From Chengkuizengella axinellae (GTDB lineage: Bacteria; Bacillota; Bacilli; Paenibacillales; KCTC-33759): a stretch of DNA of 64,000 nt. Position 1 is the stretch's first letter. Each line of letters starts with the position of its first letter. The stretch is taken from contig NZ_JAVAMP010000001.1 in assembly GCF_030730905.1 (NCBI RefSeq), positions 620,001 through 684,000 on the forward strand, read 5' to 3'. The notes below the pieces were generated by a model. It saw only the letters and a list, made by a program, of their open reading frames with translations, did not search any database and was not told where the DNA came from. The translations under genes and the position numbers were made by a program. Below are positions 1-9,448 of the stretch, in pieces.

Positions 1-53
1 GTAAAGGTACGATTGTAAGAGTACTAGAGCCAGCAAATGTAAAGGTTGTATAA
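1..53 (+). CDS. C-terminal end of an unidentified protein (partial)
   Basis: An open frame runs from the window edge (first full codon at base 3) to a TAA at 51-53. It encodes about 16 residues ending in LEPANVKVV. A strong hairpin terminator follows directly, which supports this as the true 3' end of a gene that starts upstream of the window. The fragment is too short to assign a family. Confidence 0.55.
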   Translation, partial: KGTIVRVLEPANVKVV

Positions 54-65
54 ATGGCACGAATC

Positions 66-113
66 CCCAAAAAGTTGAAGGAGCATCAGTTATCCTTCAC
101 TTTTTGGGTTTTT
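66..113 (+). terminator. Rho-independent terminator
   Basis: The arms at 66-82 and 93-108 (CCCAAAAAGT...ACTTTTTGGG type) pair over about 16 bp with one bulge, followed by a T run at 109-113. It ends the partial gene at the window edge. The arm sequence recurs at other intergenic hairpins in this window. Confidence 0.85.
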
Positions 114-168
114 GCACATTATCTTCTTTCAAGATAATGTTGATCTTATAGTTTTGGAGAGTGATAGG

Positions 169-603
169 ATGAAAAAGGAAATTTCAGCAGGTGGAGTAGT
201 ATATAAATATGTGGATGGTCAATTGTTGATTCAAATGATACAAGACAGATTTGGCAAAACGACTTTGGCTAAAGGAAAAATGGAACCAGGGGAAACAATA
301 GAGCAAACTGCATTAAGAGAAATTGAAGAAGAGACTGGGATTATAGGAACAATCTCGGAAGCGGAGCCGTTAGAAATTGTAAATTATCAATATGAACATG
401 CTAGGATAGGGATTGTAAATAAGGAAGTGCATTATTTTTTAATTAAAGCAAAAGAGGGATTATTGCAAGCACAGGTCGAGGAAATAACCGGTGTAGAATG
501 GTTACCTCCGCAAGAAGCTTGGAAACAGCAGGTACATAGTGGGTATGATAACAATAATTCAGTATTGCAGAAAGCATTGATTAAATTAGGATATGAGATT
601 TAA
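169..603 (+). CDS. Nudix family hydrolase
   Basis: This is a 144-residue protein. Residues about 35-60 carry a complete Nudix box: a Gly, Glu seven residues on, then the RE-x2-EE-x-G helix that binds the divalent metal. Family members cleave nucleoside diphosphates linked to another group, such as oxidised nucleotides, dinucleoside polyphosphates or ADP-ribose; the substrate cannot be read from the sequence. I chose the ATG at 169 because a GGAGAG-type ribosome site lies about 9 bases before it and the Nudix fold starts at once (ISAGGVV). An upstream in-frame TTG at 112 lies within the preceding terminator region and is unlikely. The gene appears monocistronic and converges on the Na/Pi cotransporter gene across a shared terminator. 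Confidence 0.85.
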   Translation: MKKEISAGGVVYKYVDGQLLIQMIQDRFGKTTLAKGKMEPGETIEQTALREIEEETGIIGTISEAEPLEIVNYQYEHARIGIVNKEVHYFLIKAKEGLLQAQVEEITGVEWLPPQEAWKQQVHSGYDNNNSVLQKALIKLGYEI

Positions 604-674
604 AATACACACTTGTCCTAAAAAGGTATAACATACAATATTTTATTTCCATAAATGAATAGAAAACAGCGCAA

Positions 675-719
675 TAATAAGTAAAAGAGTTGGTTCTATA
701 AGCTAGCTCTTTTACTTAT
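675..719. terminator. Bidirectional terminator between convergent genes
   Basis: A perfect 14-bp inverted repeat (675-688 and 706-719, AATAAGTAAAAGAG and its complement) sits between the stop codons of two convergent genes. The A and T composition of the arms supplies a T-rich 3' side on either strand. Confidence 0.75.
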
Positions 720-729
720 TAATTCTAAC

Positions 730-1689
730 CTAATTTTCTAGTTTCTTGAGAAAAGATAAGTAACAAAATGGTAGTGCAATAAGGGAGGCAACAACATTGT
801 AGATGGTTTGAGCATGGGCAATTTGTTCGGATGGAGTCGCTGATATGGAGGCCGATATAGTAGCTAGTGGAGACAATAGCGGGAAGAATAATATAGCTCC
901 TCCTACATTTAATATCACATGTGACCAGGCAACAAATTGTCCAGATTTACTTCCCCCTATACTTGCTATCAGTGACGTTACACAAGTACCGATATTTGCA
1001 CCAAGAATGATTGCAATTCCAAGCTCAAGTGTGAAAGAATCCAGTGACATTAAACTCATTGTAATGGCTACCATGGCAGCGCTGCTTTGAATGATTGCCG
1101 TTATGGCAGTGCCTGCAATCACTCCCCACATTAAACTTTGCTGTGATTGTTCTAAAAACCAAGTAAACATCCCTCTTGATTGTAGAGCAGGCACCATTGT
1201 CTGCATGACCTCAACACCTAACAGTACACATGAAAAGCCAATAACTGCTAATGCTGAGTAACGAAAAATAAGTACAAAGCGTTGTATTCTGTTGTTATTA
1301 TCTATATGAAAAAACCAAGTGATCATCCAAATGACAAAACTAACAAACAGCATCGGGAGAGCTAGATGATTAATATTTAATCCAATTAATTCTGTTGTAA
1401 TGCATGTACCAATATTCGTACCTAAAATAATACCTAAAGTTCTTGGGAAGGTCATTATTCTCGCATTTACCAGACCGATTGTAATAACGGTAATAGCACT
1501 GCTGCTTTGTAAAAAAGCAGTTAAAGCTGTTCCAGTTATCATTCCTCTTAACGGAGTTCTCGTAAAACGCTCCAAAATAGTTTTAAGATGAGAACCAGCC
1601 CAATTATGTAATGCCAACTCCATAATTTTCATTCCAAATAAAAACAAACATAACCCAGCAAATAAAGGAAGCAATATATCATTGATCAT
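730..1689 (-). CDS. Na/Pi cotransporter family protein (YqeW-like)
   Basis: This protein of about 319 residues is almost entirely hydrophobic and has the duplicated Na/Pi cotransporter repeat. The family's glutamine-serine signature QSSSAIT is near residue 60 and QSSAAMV near residue 200, each followed by a GTNIGT or GANIGT loop. It should move inorganic phosphate with sodium across the cytoplasmic membrane. The C-terminal PhoU-like domain of longer members is absent, as in the short B. subtilis YqeW type. I chose the ATG at 1689 because a GGGGGA ribosome site lies about 10 bases upstream; a GTG six codons earlier is less likely. Its upstream region is the palindromic intergenic segment shared with addB. 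Confidence 0.85.
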   Translation of the reverse strand: MINDILLPLFAGLCLFLFGMKIMELALHNWAGSHLKTILERFTRTPLRGMITGTALTAFLQSSSAITVITIGLVNARIMTFPRTLGIILGTNIGTCITTELIGLNINHLALPMLFVSFVIWMITWFFHIDNNNRIQRFVLIFRYSALAVIGFSCVLLGVEVMQTMVPALQSRGMFTWFLEQSQQSLMWGVIAGTAITAIIQSSAAMVAITMSLMSLDSFTLELGIAIILGANIGTCVTSLIASIGGSKSGQFVAWSHVILNVGGAILFFPLLSPLATISASISATPSEQIAHAQTIYNVVASLIALPFCYLSFLKKLEN

Positions 1690-1717
1690 TCTATGAAAAT
1701 CCCCCACAAAAAGATAT

Positions 1718-1959
1718 ACTTATAGTAGAAATTTTAAAAGTACCCTTTTGATCACGATGAAATAACTATCAAGTAGAACGACGGTGAATCCTGCACGAAT
1801 ATTTGAAGTCCGGTGCTCATGTAACAAATCGCTACACTTGCTGTACCCAAAAAAGTGAAGTGAAGTTTAGGATCCTATTTCTATTACTTTTTCGGGGCCC
1901 AAAACTATGAGATTCACCATCGACTTGGTGCTGAAAATGGAACTTTTAAAATTACTTAT
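1718..1959. repeat. Nested inverted-repeat element in the divergent nptA/addB intergenic region
   Basis: This gene-free stretch (1708-2013) contains several nested inverted repeats. A perfect 12-bp outer pair (AATTTTAAAAGT) lies at 1730-1741 and 1942-1953. An inner pair near 1780-1790 and 1910-1924 has the core GGTGAATC/GATTCACC. A CCCAAAAAAGT/ACTTTTTCGGG pair flanks the palindrome TAGGATCCTA at 1868-1877. A 6-base direct repeat ACTTAT at 1718 and 1954 flanks the whole. It could be a miniature mobile element or a structured leader. I see no coding potential. Confidence 0.45.
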
Positions 1960-2013
1960 CAATATATATGAAAACAAATAGACAAGCATGACAGAAGAGG
2001 AGGTTTTATTTGC

Positions 2014-5000
2014 GTGTCAGTTCAATTTGTAATTGGTAGAGCGGGGACTGGAAAAAGTCAGTTCTGTATAAATGAAATATCTCAGGAACTAAATGAAAAT
2101 CCAATAGGTAATCCACTTATTATGCTTGTGCCGGAGCAGGTCAGCTTTCAAATGGAACATGCGATAGTTACCGCCCCTGGGTTATCCGGAATGATGCGTT
2201 CTCAAGTATTGAGTTTTCGTAGATTAGCTTTTCAAATCATGCAAGAGGCTGGAGGCACAACACTTTCACCTATTGATGATACTGGTAAAAAGCTGCTTTT
2301 ATATAAATTGCTAAAAGAAGAAAAGAACAATTTAAAATGTTTTCATCAATCCGCCAATCAAATCGGTTTTTTAGATGAACTCAATGATTTGTTTAATGAA
2401 TTTAAAAGATATTGTTTGACTTCCTCAAATATAGAGAAATACCTTCACAAATTTAGAGATCAGTTGCAACATGAGGATCAAACCTTTGAAGATAAATTAC
2501 ACGATATTCATTTGTTGTATCAACAATATGAACATGTGTTCAATGCACAATATATAGATGCCGAGGATTATCTTGAATTGTTGGCAATCCAAATTAAAGA
2601 TTCTGAATATATGAAGCAGGCTGAAGTATGGATTGATGGATTTCATGGGTTTACCCCTTTAGAGTATAAAATTCTTGGTCAAATTCTTCAAACTGCAAAA
2701 AAAGTGAAATTGACCCTTACAGTTGATCAAGAGTATCAAGAACAAGATCAAATCAATGAATTACAGTTATTCCATCCTACAGCAAAAACAATGATTGAGT
2801 TGCATAAATTAATAAAAGAGTATGGAATTGAGCAAGAAAAAACGATCATCCTAAATGATACAGAACGTTTTAAAAATAATGCACCTATTGCCCACTTAGA
2901 ACAACATTATGAATCAGGTTTAAAGTGGAAAGGTGAAAATATAAACAATCACATTGCAATCTGTTCAGCCGTTCATCGAAGAGCTGAGATTGAAGGCGCG
3001 GCTCGTGAAATGATTCGTTTGGTCCGTGAACAAGGTTATCGCTGGCGCGATTTTGGAGTATTGATTCGAAATATGGAGGATTATCAAGATTTAATCTCTA
3101 CAATTTTTTCTGATTATGAGATTCCATACTTTATTGATCAGAAACGTGAAATTATGAATCATCCTTTAGTTGAGTTTATCCGTTCAGCATTGGAGATTGT
3201 GAATTTTTATTGGAAGTATGAATCTGTATTTCGTTGTATTAAAACGGGTTTTTTCCAACCAATAATCCAATCTGATGAAAATGAATTACCGTTTTATACT
3301 TTTGATGAATTAGAAAATTATGTACTATCTTTCGGTATTCAAGGCTCAAAATGGACAGATAAAACACCATGGAAATTTAAAGTGAAATCATTAGAGGATG
3401 AAGAGCAGTTAACGAATAAAAAAGAAGAAGCAATATATTTTACACGGTTGAATCAAACTAGAGATTTAGTTGTCCAACCTATGCTTCAATTTCAAAAACA
3501 AATAGATCAAGCGAAAAATATACAGGAGAAAGTGTCTGCATTATTTGAACTATTAGAATCAATGAATATTTATGAGAGATTGGAACAATGGAGTATAGAA
3601 AGCTTGGAGCAGGGAGATGTAGAGCAGTCCAAAATTCACTTGCAAATATGGGGCAACTTGATGGATGTATTTGATCAGCTGGTCGAAGTTATAGGTGAGG
3701 AAGAAATTTCTAACGAGTTATTTGCGGAGTTGTTGAATACTGGGCTTGGAGAAATAAAAATGGGGTTGGTCCCTCCCTCTTTAGACCAAGTGTTAATAGG
3801 TAACATGGAGCGCACGCGTTCCAGTTCTATTAAATATAGTTTTTTACTAGGTGTAAATGATGGGGTTCTTCCTAAAAAAATGAATGAAGATGGAATGTTA
3901 ACAGAACATGAACGTGAGTTTTTGCTTGAAACAGGGATTGAGTTGGCTCCAAATAGTAGAAAAAAGTTAATGGAAGAACAGTTTATTATCTATACTTCCT
4001 TGACAATTAGCAGTGAAAAATTATGGGTTAGTTATCCAATAGCAGATGAAGAAGGAAAAACACTTATTCCTTCAGAGGTTATATATAAGATCAAGAGAAT
4101 GTTTCCTGAATTGGAAACAAACATTATTGCGGCTGATCCTTCAGGATTAACAGAATTGGAACAGATAGCGTCATTTTTTGAACATCCTGAACGTGTATTG
4201 TCTTATCTAATAGTCCAGTTACAGCAATTGAAAAATGGTCATGAGATTTCTGATGTATGGCACAAGGTATATCAGTGGTTCTATTCACAAGATACTTGGA
4301 GAGGAAAGCTGGAAAAACTGTGTTATGGTGTTTTTTTCTCGAATCAGGAACCTCCTTTATCACCCGAAACAGGCATGAAGATTTACGGTGATAAGTTGTA
4401 TTCAAGCGTGTCACGTATGGAGAAGTTTATCTCTTGTCCTTACGCACATTTTGTTTCCTATGGTCTTAGATTAAAGGAAAGGAAAATATATCGTTTAGAG
4501 GCACCGGATATAGGTCAACTGTTTCATGCAGCTCTTAAATTAATCTCCGAGCAATTGCTTGAAAGTAAGATGCAGTGGTCTGATTTATCCAAGGATGATT
4601 GTATTAAACGTGCAGAGCAAACAGTTGAACAACTGTCTCCCAAGCTGCAAAGTGAGATTTTATTTAGTTCTAAAAGGTATCTATATATTACAAAAAAACT
4701 AACGAATATTATTAGCCGTGCTGCACTGATATTAAGTGAACATGCTAAAAGGTCAGAGTTTGAGCCGGTGGGTTTTGAGGTCGATTTTGGCATGAATGGG
4801 ACTTTACCTCCTCTAAAACTGCAGCTTGCACAAGGGATAGAGATGGAGGTTAAAGGAAGAATTGATCGGGTGGATCGTGCGAATAGTGAAGACGGGACCT
4901 TGCTTAGAGTAATTGATTATAAATCAAGTGAAAAAGCATTGAATCTATCAGAAGTTTTTTATGGATTATCGTTACAGATGCTTACTTATTTAGATGTGAT

Positions 5001-5532
5001 TATTACACATTCAGAGAAATGGCTTGGTGAACAGGCCATGCCTGCAGGCGTTTTATATTTCCATGTACAAAATCCAATGTTGAATCTATCTAACCAGCTT
5101 ACTCCAGAACAAGCGGCAGAACAAATATTTAGACGTTTTAAGATGAAAGGGTTGCTGCTAGCAAATGAAAATATTGTGAAAAAGATGGACATACAGCTAG
5201 ATAGCGGACATTCAAATGTGATTCCTGTGGCTATTAAATCTAAAGGCGGATTTTATAAAACCTCTTCTGTAGTAGAAGAAGAGCAATGGGAGCAGTTGAG
5301 AGGTTATACGAGGCAAATGATGGTGAACGTCGGTTCTGAGATTATGAACGGTAATGTTGATATCAAACCTTATCGCATGTCAAAAAAAACAGCTTGTACT
5401 TTTTGTGAATATAAATCTATTTGTCAATTTAATACGTTATATGAAGAAAATGATTATCGAGATTTGCAATCTAAAAGCAACGAAGAAGTGTTAGCGACAA
5501 TGAATCAATCAGAGGAAAGTGACGGTGAATAG
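2014..5532 (+). CDS. addB: AddB, ATP-dependent helicase/nuclease subunit B
   Basis: This 1172-residue subunit belongs to the AddAB double-strand-break resection enzyme of Firmicutes, which makes recombinogenic 3' ends for RecA and recognises Chi. The N terminus has a P-loop (GRAGTGKS, residues 8-15). The C-terminal third has the RecB-type nuclease motifs GRIDRVD and VIDYKS. Four cysteines match the family's iron-sulfur staple: one near residue 808 (ISCPYAH) and a cluster near 1128, 1131 and 1137 (ACTFCEYKSIC). The start is GTG at 2014, with AGAGGAGG upstream. The 3' end overlaps addA, as expected for translational coupling. Length is as expected for AddB. Confidence 0.95.
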   Translation: MSVQFVIGRAGTGKSQFCINEISQELNENPIGNPLIMLVPEQVSFQMEHAIVTAPGLSGMMRSQVLSFRRLAFQIMQEAGGTTLSPIDDTGKKLLLYKLLKEEKNNLKCFHQSANQIGFLDELNDLFNEFKRYCLTSSNIEKYLHKFRDQLQHEDQTFEDKLHDIHLLYQQYEHVFNAQYIDAEDYLELLAIQIKDSEYMKQAEVWIDGFHGFTPLEYKILGQILQTAKKVKLTLTVDQEYQEQDQINELQLFHPTAKTMIELHKLIKEYGIEQEKTIILNDTERFKNNAPIAHLEQHYESGLKWKGENINNHIAICSAVHRRAEIEGAAREMIRLVREQGYRWRDFGVLIRNMEDYQDLISTIFSDYEIPYFIDQKREIMNHPLVEFIRSALEIVNFYWKYESVFRCIKTGFFQPIIQSDENELPFYTFDELENYVLSFGIQGSKWTDKTPWKFKVKSLEDEEQLTNKKEEAIYFTRLNQTRDLVVQPMLQFQKQIDQAKNIQEKVSALFELLESMNIYERLEQWSIESLEQGDVEQSKIHLQIWGNLMDVFDQLVEVIGEEEISNELFAELLNTGLGEIKMGLVPPSLDQVLIGNMERTRSSSIKYSFLLGVNDGVLPKKMNEDGMLTEHEREFLLETGIELAPNSRKKLMEEQFIIYTSLTISSEKLWVSYPIADEEGKTLIPSEVIYKIKRMFPELETNIIAADPSGLTELEQIASFFEHPERVLSYLIVQLQQLKNGHEISDVWHKVYQWFYSQDTWRGKLEKLCYGVFFSNQEPPLSPETGMKIYGDKLYSSVSRMEKFISCPYAHFVSYGLRLKERKIYRLEAPDIGQLFHAALKLISEQLLESKMQWSDLSKDDCIKRAEQTVEQLSPKLQSEILFSSKRYLYITKKLTNIISRAALILSEHAKRSEFEPVGFEVDFGMNGTLPPLKLQLAQGIEMEVKGRIDRVDRANSEDGTLLRVIDYKSSEKALNLSEVFYGLSLQMLTYLDVIITHSEKWLGEQAMPAGVLYFHVQNPMLNLSNQLTPEQAAEQIFRRFKMKGLLLANENIVKKMDIQLDSGHSNVIPVAIKSKGGFYKTSSVVEEEQWEQLRGYTRQMMVNVGSEIMNGNVDIKPYRMSKKTACTFCEYKSICQFNTLYEENDYRDLQSKSNEEVLATMNQSEESDGE

Positions 5533-8500
5533 AGTGAAGTCGGTACCGAAACCGAAAGACAGTTATTGGACTGATGATCAGTGGTCAGCTATTTCAACTC
5601 GAGGGGACAATGTTTTAGTTTCAGCAGCAGCTGGTTCTGGAAAAACGGCCGTTCTAGTAGAACGAATCATTCGTCTTATTTCTTCTGAAGAGGATAAGAT
5701 AGATGTTGATCGATTGCTTGTAGCAACATTTACTAAAGCTGCAGCATCGGAAATGAGACATAGAATTAGAGAGGCTCTGGAAAAAGCCCTTTCTATTAAC
5801 CCTCATTCAGGACATTTAAAAAAACAACTTACTTTAATTCATAAAGCGAATATTACCACTTTACATTCATTTTGTTTGGAAGTGATACAGCAAAACTTTC
5901 ATTCCATTCAAATGGATCCAAAGTTTAGAATAGGAAATGATACGGAAACGGAATTAATTAGACAAGATGTTCTAGAAGAACTATTTGAGCATCATTATGA
6001 GAGCAGTTCTCCAGACAGTGACTTTTGGAAACTTGTAGAAGCGTACACTGGTGAGAGGAATGATGATTTATTATTTCATTTAGTCCTTCGTTTATATCAT
6101 TATTCTCGCAGTCATCCGTGGCCTAATTTGTGGCTGCAGCAAATGGCGGATACTTTCAAATTGTCTAATCATCAAAATGATGAACATATTGGACATGGTC
6201 AACTATGGTTGCAAAGTTTATTACAAAATGTACTCATTGAATTGAATGGAGTGCTAGGTTTATTAAAAGAATCGTTAAAAGTAGCGAATAAACCAGGTGG
6301 ACCTTTTATATATGTAGATAATTTACTGGAGGATATTCAATTAGTAGAGCAGCTTATTTCTGCTGCCAATACTCAGGATTGGAATCAATTATATGAGTCC
6401 TTTCAAAGGGTTCAATTTACAAAGTTAAAGTCTAATAGAAACCAGGAAATAGATGCTGAACTGCAAGAGAGAGCAAAGGATTTGAGAAATGAAGCTAAAA
6501 AGCTGGTTGGAGAAATGCGTGAGGAATTGTTTGAAAGATCCCCTGACACATTTTATCAAGAACTAAGGGAAATTGCTCCACTTATGCAAACACTGGTGCA
6601 GCTTATTCAAGAGTTTTCCGAACGTTATCAACTTGCAAAAGCAGATAAAGGATTAGTAGACTATAGTGATTTAGAGCATTTTTGCTTGCAAATATTATGT
6701 GATGAAAACCATCAGTATGATTTACTCCCCTCTCAAATCGCACGTAACTATCAAACTTATTTTGAAGAGGTATTAATAGATGAGTATCAGGATACAAACA
6801 TGGTTCAGGAAGCGATACTATCATTGATTTCAAAATCACAGCCAGGAAATAGATTTATGGTGGGGGATGTAAAGCAAAGCATTTATCGGTTTCGTTTAGC
6901 TGAACCTGGATTGTTTTTAGAGAAATATAAAAGCTATCAAAAAATAGATGTAGATCATTATACTCATACGGGGATTAAGATTGATCTCTCTAAAAACTTC
7001 AGGAGCCGAAAAGAAGTCATTGATGGGGTGAATTATATTTTTAAGCAGCTAATGAATGAATCTGTCGGGGAAATGGTATATGACGACAAGGCAGCATTAG
7101 TATACGGAGATGGTTTTTCAGAGATTGAGCAACTAGGAAATGCTAATGCATCAATTCAAGTGCAGCTTATAGATAAATCATTAGATAAGAATGAACCACA
7201 GGAAAAATTAAATGAAAATGAGTCGGAGTCTTCTGGATCTGATGTGCAAGATTTAGAAACGGCTCAATTAGAAGCTTTAAATATAATCAATCAAATTAAT
7301 AAATTAGTAGGTGGATATGGAAGTCCTTTTCTTATTGTTGATAAAGAAAGTGGTCATACTCGCTCGGTAACCTATAAGGATATTGTCATTCTATTAAGAT
7401 CTACACAACAATGGTCCCCAGTGTTTACTGAAGAGTTCCGGAAAGCAGGGATACCTTGTTATGCAGATTTGGATTCGGGTTATTTTGAAGCGGGGGAAGT
7501 TGAAGTTATGCTGTCTGTGTTAAAAATAATAGATAATCCTTATCAGGATATCGCGTTAGCAGCGGTTTTAAGGTCTCCAATTGTGCAGCTTTCCGCAGAT
7601 GAGATGGCTTCCATTCGATTGGCTGATCCGAAAAACTCTTATTATGAAGCGGTTTTAGCCTATAAAGAACAAGATGAGACGGCTCAAGATGGGTTAAGAG
7701 ATAAATTAGATCAGTTTATTGTGCAGCTGGAAAACTGGCGAAAGAAAGCTGGACAAGGTTCATTATCCGATTTAATTTGGCAAATTTATCGTGAGACACT
7801 ATTTTATGATATGGTTGGTGGAATGCCAGGAGGATTACAAAAACAAGCTAACCTGCGACTATTATATGATCGTGCTAAACAGTATGAAAAAACCTCTTTT
7901 AGGGGTTTATTCCGTTTCCTAACGTTTATTAATCAAATGCGTGATCGAGGTGGAGATTTAGGGACAGCTAGAGCATTGGGTGAGCAGGAAAATGTTGTTC
8001 GTTTGATGTCCATTCATAAGAGTAAAGGATTGGAATTTCCAGTAGTTTTTGTAGCAGGGATCGATAAGATGTTTAACTTTCAGGATTTGCACAATCCGTT
8101 CTTGATGCATAAGCAATTAGGTTTTGGTCCGAAGTATATGGATATGATGAATAGAATGTCATATCCAACGTTGCCTAGTTTAGCTATTAAACGAAGGTTG
8201 CAATTAGAAATGTTAGCTGAGGAAATGCGAATACTCTATGTTGCTTTGACACGTGCAAAAGAAAAATTGTTTTTAGTGGGTACCGTAAAAGATTTAAAAA
8301 AGAAATTGTTGAAATGGAGCCCAATCATTGAAAATAAAGAATCCGTATTGCCTGATTACATCTTAGTGAAAGCTCGCAGTTATTTCGATTGGTTAGGTCC
8401 TGCATTATTGCGACATGACAATGCCAAACTTCTAAGAAATTTGATAATACAAGATGATTCTATACAACCAAAGCAAAATATAGAAGCATCAAAATGGGAA

Positions 8501-9367
8501 TTTGATATTATTCCTGTGTCAGAGCTTGCACAGAAACAAGAAACAGATGAAGAAGCAAGTGCAGCAAGTTTGGAGTCTATTTCTACAATGCAAACTCTCG
8601 AATATAAAGAAGACTCCGAAGTAGCAAAGATGCTGACAAATAAATTTACATGGAAGAACCCATACGAACTATCTCAAACTTTATTATCAAAAACCTCTGT
8701 TTCGGAAATGAAGAGATTAGCAGAGTTAAAAAAGGAGATCATTTCGAATGATGATGAGGAAACCTTCACAGGTTCTTTATTGCAACCTAATGTATCAAAA
8801 AACAACTTAAAAAGAAGACCTAGATTTCTTGAGCAGAAGCAGGTTAATGCCGCTGAGAGAGGTACAGTGTATCATACATTGATGCAGCATGTTCCATTAG
8901 ATAAACCAGTTTCCTTAGATATAGTTCAACATACGCTAGAAAATATCATAATGAAAAATATGATTACTGAAGAACAAAGAGAACAAGTAGATATTTCTAT
9001 TATTCATGCTTTTTTCCAAAGTGACTTAGGAAAAAGACTAAACAATTCTAAGTCAGTGTATAGAGAAACTCCATTCAGTTATGGATTGCCTGCAAACGAA
9101 GTATATGTAAAATATGCACATGAAATTTCCCAGGAAATCGTATTAATTCAAGGAATTATAGATTGTTTGTTTTTGGAGAATGACCATTTTATTCTTATAG
9201 ATTATAAAACGGATGCAGTTTACGGTAATAAAATAAATCAAATAAAAGAAAAATATAAAATGCAAATTGATATGTACACAAAAGCGATAGAAACGATTTG
9301 GAAAATTCCAGTGTCAGAAACATATTTATATTTGTTTGATGGGGCACATGTAGCAGCAATGAATTAG
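5525..9367 (+). CDS. addA: AddA, ATP-dependent helicase/nuclease subunit A
   Basis: This UvrD-like 3'-5' helicase with a C-terminal nuclease is the motor partner of AddB. Visible motifs are Walker A (AAAGSGKTAVL, about residue 35-45), the Walker B/DEYQDTN box (about 420), GDVKQSIYRFR, VRLMSIHKSKGLEFP (about 830), RILYVALTRAKEKL and the C-terminal nuclease block ILIDYKTD (about 1220). About 1280 residues is normal for AddA. The gene overlaps the end of addB. Two in-frame GTG codons (5519 and 5525) are candidate starts; I chose 5525 because the AGAGGA ribosome site lies 8 bases before it. The next gene downstream is the repeat protein, not sbcD-sbcC as in B. subtilis. Confidence 0.95.
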   Translation: MNRVKSVPKPKDSYWTDDQWSAISTRGDNVLVSAAAGSGKTAVLVERIIRLISSEEDKIDVDRLLVATFTKAAASEMRHRIREALEKALSINPHSGHLKKQLTLIHKANITTLHSFCLEVIQQNFHSIQMDPKFRIGNDTETELIRQDVLEELFEHHYESSSPDSDFWKLVEAYTGERNDDLLFHLVLRLYHYSRSHPWPNLWLQQMADTFKLSNHQNDEHIGHGQLWLQSLLQNVLIELNGVLGLLKESLKVANKPGGPFIYVDNLLEDIQLVEQLISAANTQDWNQLYESFQRVQFTKLKSNRNQEIDAELQERAKDLRNEAKKLVGEMREELFERSPDTFYQELREIAPLMQTLVQLIQEFSERYQLAKADKGLVDYSDLEHFCLQILCDENHQYDLLPSQIARNYQTYFEEVLIDEYQDTNMVQEAILSLISKSQPGNRFMVGDVKQSIYRFRLAEPGLFLEKYKSYQKIDVDHYTHTGIKIDLSKNFRSRKEVIDGVNYIFKQLMNESVGEMVYDDKAALVYGDGFSEIEQLGNANASIQVQLIDKSLDKNEPQEKLNENESESSGSDVQDLETAQLEALNIINQINKLVGGYGSPFLIVDKESGHTRSVTYKDIVILLRSTQQWSPVFTEEFRKAGIPCYADLDSGYFEAGEVEVMLSVLKIIDNPYQDIALAAVLRSPIVQLSADEMASIRLADPKNSYYEAVLAYKEQDETAQDGLRDKLDQFIVQLENWRKKAGQGSLSDLIWQIYRETLFYDMVGGMPGGLQKQANLRLLYDRAKQYEKTSFRGLFRFLTFINQMRDRGGDLGTARALGEQENVVRLMSIHKSKGLEFPVVFVAGIDKMFNFQDLHNPFLMHKQLGFGPKYMDMMNRMSYPTLPSLAIKRRLQLEMLAEEMRILYVALTRAKEKLFLVGTVKDLKKKLLKWSPIIENKESVLPDYILVKARSYFDWLGPALLRHDNAKLLRNLIIQDDSIQPKQNIEASKWEFDIIPVSELAQKQETDEEASAASLESISTMQTLEYKEDSEVAKMLTNKFTWKNPYELSQTLLSKTSVSEMKRLAELKKEIISNDDEETFTGSLLQPNVSKNNLKRRPRFLEQKQVNAAERGTVYHTLMQHVPLDKPVSLDIVQHTLENIIMKNMITEEQREQVDISIIHAFFQSDLGKRLNNSKSVYRETPFSYGLPANEVYVKYAHEISQEIVLIQGIIDCLFLENDHFILIDYKTDAVYGNKINQIKEKYKMQIDMYTKAIETIWKIPVSETYLYLFDGAHVAAMN

Positions 9368-9448
9368 GTAAACACCCATTTTTTTTCTTATAGTAGCCTT
9401 TTGCCCACGGGTGAATATCATGGTTGGTGTAGGAGGTGTTTACGAATT

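Noticed and set aside
4124-4793. Minus-strand open frames within addB
   Set aside because: They are shadows of the strong addB frame, with no ribosome sites or domain motifs.
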